Shown: positions 4,819 through 5,444 of the stretch, piece by piece
Numbering within the stretch: the first letter of the stretch is position 1
Layout of the letters: each line of letters opens with the position of its first letter
Origin: DASYAN01 sp036501345
GTDB lineage: Bacteria; Chloroflexota; Ktedonobacteria; Ktedonobacterales; Ktedonobacteraceae
Assembly (NCBI GenBank): GCA_036501345.1
Contig: DASYAN010000323.1
Span: 1-5,444 of the forward strand
Direction of reading: 5' to 3'
Length of the DNA stretch: 5,444 bases
Position numbers and translations under genes: made by a program
Notes under the pieces: model-generated
Told to the model about the DNA's origin: nothing
The model's input: only the letters and a program-made list of their open reading frames with translations
Databases searched by the model: none

Positions 4819-5034
4819 GGTGTTGCAAGGTTTGCTTCTATTTCGATCTCGTTTCAAGTGTGACTGAGAGAAATAGTAGGAAACAGCGGAAAAAGGAGAT
4901 GGCGATCAGTCAGGAGACGGCGGCAAGGTATTTTTGCAATCCTACGCGGAATTCCGTGAGGTCAGGGATATAGAACACAAAAAGCGTTCTATATCCCCGT
5001 GCTCTAGGTCCCAACATCAGCCAGAAACCGCGGG
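4819..5034 (-). other. Structured spacer between tRNA-Thr and tuf
   Basis: No gene fits in this stretch, and no convincing promoter or intrinsic terminator is seen on the minus strand. It contains the strong hairpin at 4965-4997, a 10-bp palindrome CGGAATTCCG (4947-4956) and a 7-bp inverted pair TGACTGA/TCAGTCA (4906-4912 with 4861-4867). It is best read as the processed 3' trailer of the tRNAs joined to a folded tuf 5' leader. Confidence 0.55.
4965..4997 (-). other. 12-bp perfect hairpin upstream of tuf
   Basis: GGGATATAGAAC (4997-4986) is followed after 9 nt by its exact complement GTTCTATATCCC (4976-4965). It stands 37 nt after the end of tRNA-Thr. The T run lies in the loop and not after the stem, so it is not an intrinsic terminator. 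An RNase III cleavage point separating tRNAs from tuf mRNA, or a 5' stabilising structure, would fit. Confidence 0.75.
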
Positions 5035-5106
5035 AGCCCATGGTGGGAATTGAACCCACGACCACAGTCTTACCAAGACTGTGCGCTACCACTGCGCCAC
5101 ATGGGC
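5035..5106 (-). tRNA. tRNA-Thr (anticodon GGU)
   Basis: A 72-nt cloverleaf is complete: acceptor GCCCATG/CATGGGC (7 bp), D stem GCGC/GCGC, anticodon stem CAGTC/GACTG with loop TTGGTAA giving GGU (5072-5074), T stem GTGGG/CCCAC with loop TTCAATT, discriminator U. The CCA end is not encoded (CCC follows the discriminator), so it must be added enzymatically. It reads threonine codons ACC and ACU. It stands 22 nt after tRNA-Tyr and upstream of tuf. Confidence 0.96.
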
Positions 5107-5128
5107 CAGTCAAAAGCAGGAAGAACGG

Positions 5129-5209
5129 TGGGCAGTGGAGGATTCGAACCTCCGAAGCTCTCGCAACTGATTTACAGTCAGTCCCCTTTGACCGCTTAGG
5201 TAACTGCCC
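5129..5209 (-). tRNA. tRNA-Tyr (anticodon GUA)
   Basis: This is an 81-nt class II tRNA with a long variable arm, as expected for bacterial tRNA-Tyr. The acceptor is GGGCAGT/ACTGCCC, the anticodon stem ACTGA/TCAGT with loop CTGTAAA giving GUA (5173-5175), and the T arm GGAGG-TTCGAAT-CCTCC; the discriminator is A. CCG follows the discriminator instead of CCA, so CCA is not encoded. It is the first gene of the tRNA-tuf unit, about 38 nt after the predicted transcription start. Confidence 0.96.
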
Positions 5210-5254
5210 CTGGTCTGCACACGCCAGTATTATTCTGACTGACCGACGGGGCCT

Positions 5255-5283
5255 ATTATAGCCGACTAGCCAGATCATGTCAA
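5255..5283 (-). promoter_or_regulatory. Consensus sigma70-type promoter of the tRNA-tuf unit
   Basis: TTGACA (5278-5283) and TATAAT (5255-5260) both match consensus fully and are 17 nt apart. An A-rich tract AAATAAAAAA (5288-5297) sits just upstream, like a proximal UP element. The bases between -10 and the likely start near 5247 are G+C-rich (GGCCCC), a discriminator type tied to stringent and growth-rate control of stable RNA promoters. It should be very strong, as suits tRNAs and EF-Tu. Confidence 0.95.
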
Positions 5284-5297
5284 GCACTTTTTTATTT

Positions 5298-5444
5298 GGG
5301 GGTATGCGGAGGATTTTTGCACAGCCAGATGGGCTGACCTATGAAGCGGGATGCTGTCGAAGCAAAGGACGACGCCACGGATGATTGGCCGCAGGACGTT
5401 TATTGCACAGAGGAGACATATCCTGTTTGAGGGATGCATCAGAA
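5298..5444. other. Unassigned flank upstream of the tRNA promoter
   Basis: I see no recognisable gene here. A 29-codon plus-strand frame (5341-5430) lacks a ribosome binding site, and the open minus-strand frames show no family motif. The only structure noted is a 5-bp stem CAGCC/GGCTG (5322-5336). A neighbouring gene may begin or end just beyond the window. Confidence 0.4.

Noticed and set aside
4947..4956. 10-bp palindrome CGGAATTCCG as a separate operator
   Set aside because: A 10-bp palindrome is not rare enough alone to call a site; it is noted only as part of the tuf leader.
5040..5261. 73-aa plus-strand open frame
   Set aside because: It lies antisense to the two tRNAs and the promoter spacer; the T-arm complements produce the apparent protein.
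4910..5287. 125-aa minus-strand open frame
   Set aside because: It runs straight through both tRNA genes, the promoter and the hairpin; the translated product is an accident of those sequences.
5322..5336. CAGCC/GGCTG stem in the flank as a terminator of a neighbouring gene
   Set aside because: The stem has only 5 bp and no T run follows it on either strand.
5341..5430. 29-codon acidic plus-strand frame in the flank
   Set aside because: An in-frame stop lies just upstream, no ribosome binding site is in place, and no homology or composition supports a gene.

Overview
The window is a core translation and transcription locus, read entirely on the minus strand, from a bacterium that is probably a member of the Chloroflexota. 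The phylum call rests mainly on EF-Tu: its switch I reads RGITIAIAH instead of the proteobacterial RGITINT, it has an insert after SALKALE in the G domain, and its length is 401 aa. Base composition near 50% GC would fit a Ktedonobacteria-like mesophile, but that finer placement is a guess. I see no mobile element, CRISPR array, phage gene or defence gene.

Layout in transcription order (high to low coordinates): about 160 nt of unassigned flank (5284-5444); a sigma70-type promoter matching consensus at every position (TTGACA, 17 nt, TATAAT) with an A-rich stretch upstream; tRNA-Tyr(GUA); tRNA-Thr(GGU); a structured 253-nt spacer with a 12-bp hairpin and a tandem 17-bp repeat; tuf (EF-Tu); a 130-nt spacer with two hairpins; rpmG (bL33, 55 aa, too short for most ORF listings); a spacer with a candidate promoter; secE with a long repetitive N-terminal extension; nusG, whose last codons form a 30-bp inverted repeat; rplK (uL11); rplA (uL1); a second strong promoter (TTGCAT, 17 nt, TATAAT); a leader of about 200 nt that reads as an L10-type attenuator; rplJ (uL10). 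The window ends where rplL would be expected.

The genes serve one purpose. Aminoacyl-tRNAs and their carrier EF-Tu, large-subunit proteins of the factor-binding stalk (uL10, uL11) and of the L1 stalk (uL1), bL33, the transcription elongation factor NusG and the translocon subunit SecE are made together from growth-rate-responsive promoters. The order tuf-rpmG-secE-nusG-rplKAJ(L) is widely conserved. tRNA-Tyr and tRNA-Thr just upstream of tuf recall the E. coli thrU-tyrU-glyT-thrT-tufB operon.

The proteins are ordinary, and I do not see an undescribed protein system here. What deserves attention is RNA-level: a mutually exclusive antiterminator/terminator pair in the rplJ leader, the palindrome covering the nusG stop codon, the folded leader and duplicated 17-mer before tuf, the hairpins between tuf and rpmG, and the repeat-bearing SecE tail. 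Four start codons were moved inward from the longest reading frame because the upstream start lies on or too close to the Shine-Dalgarno sequence.
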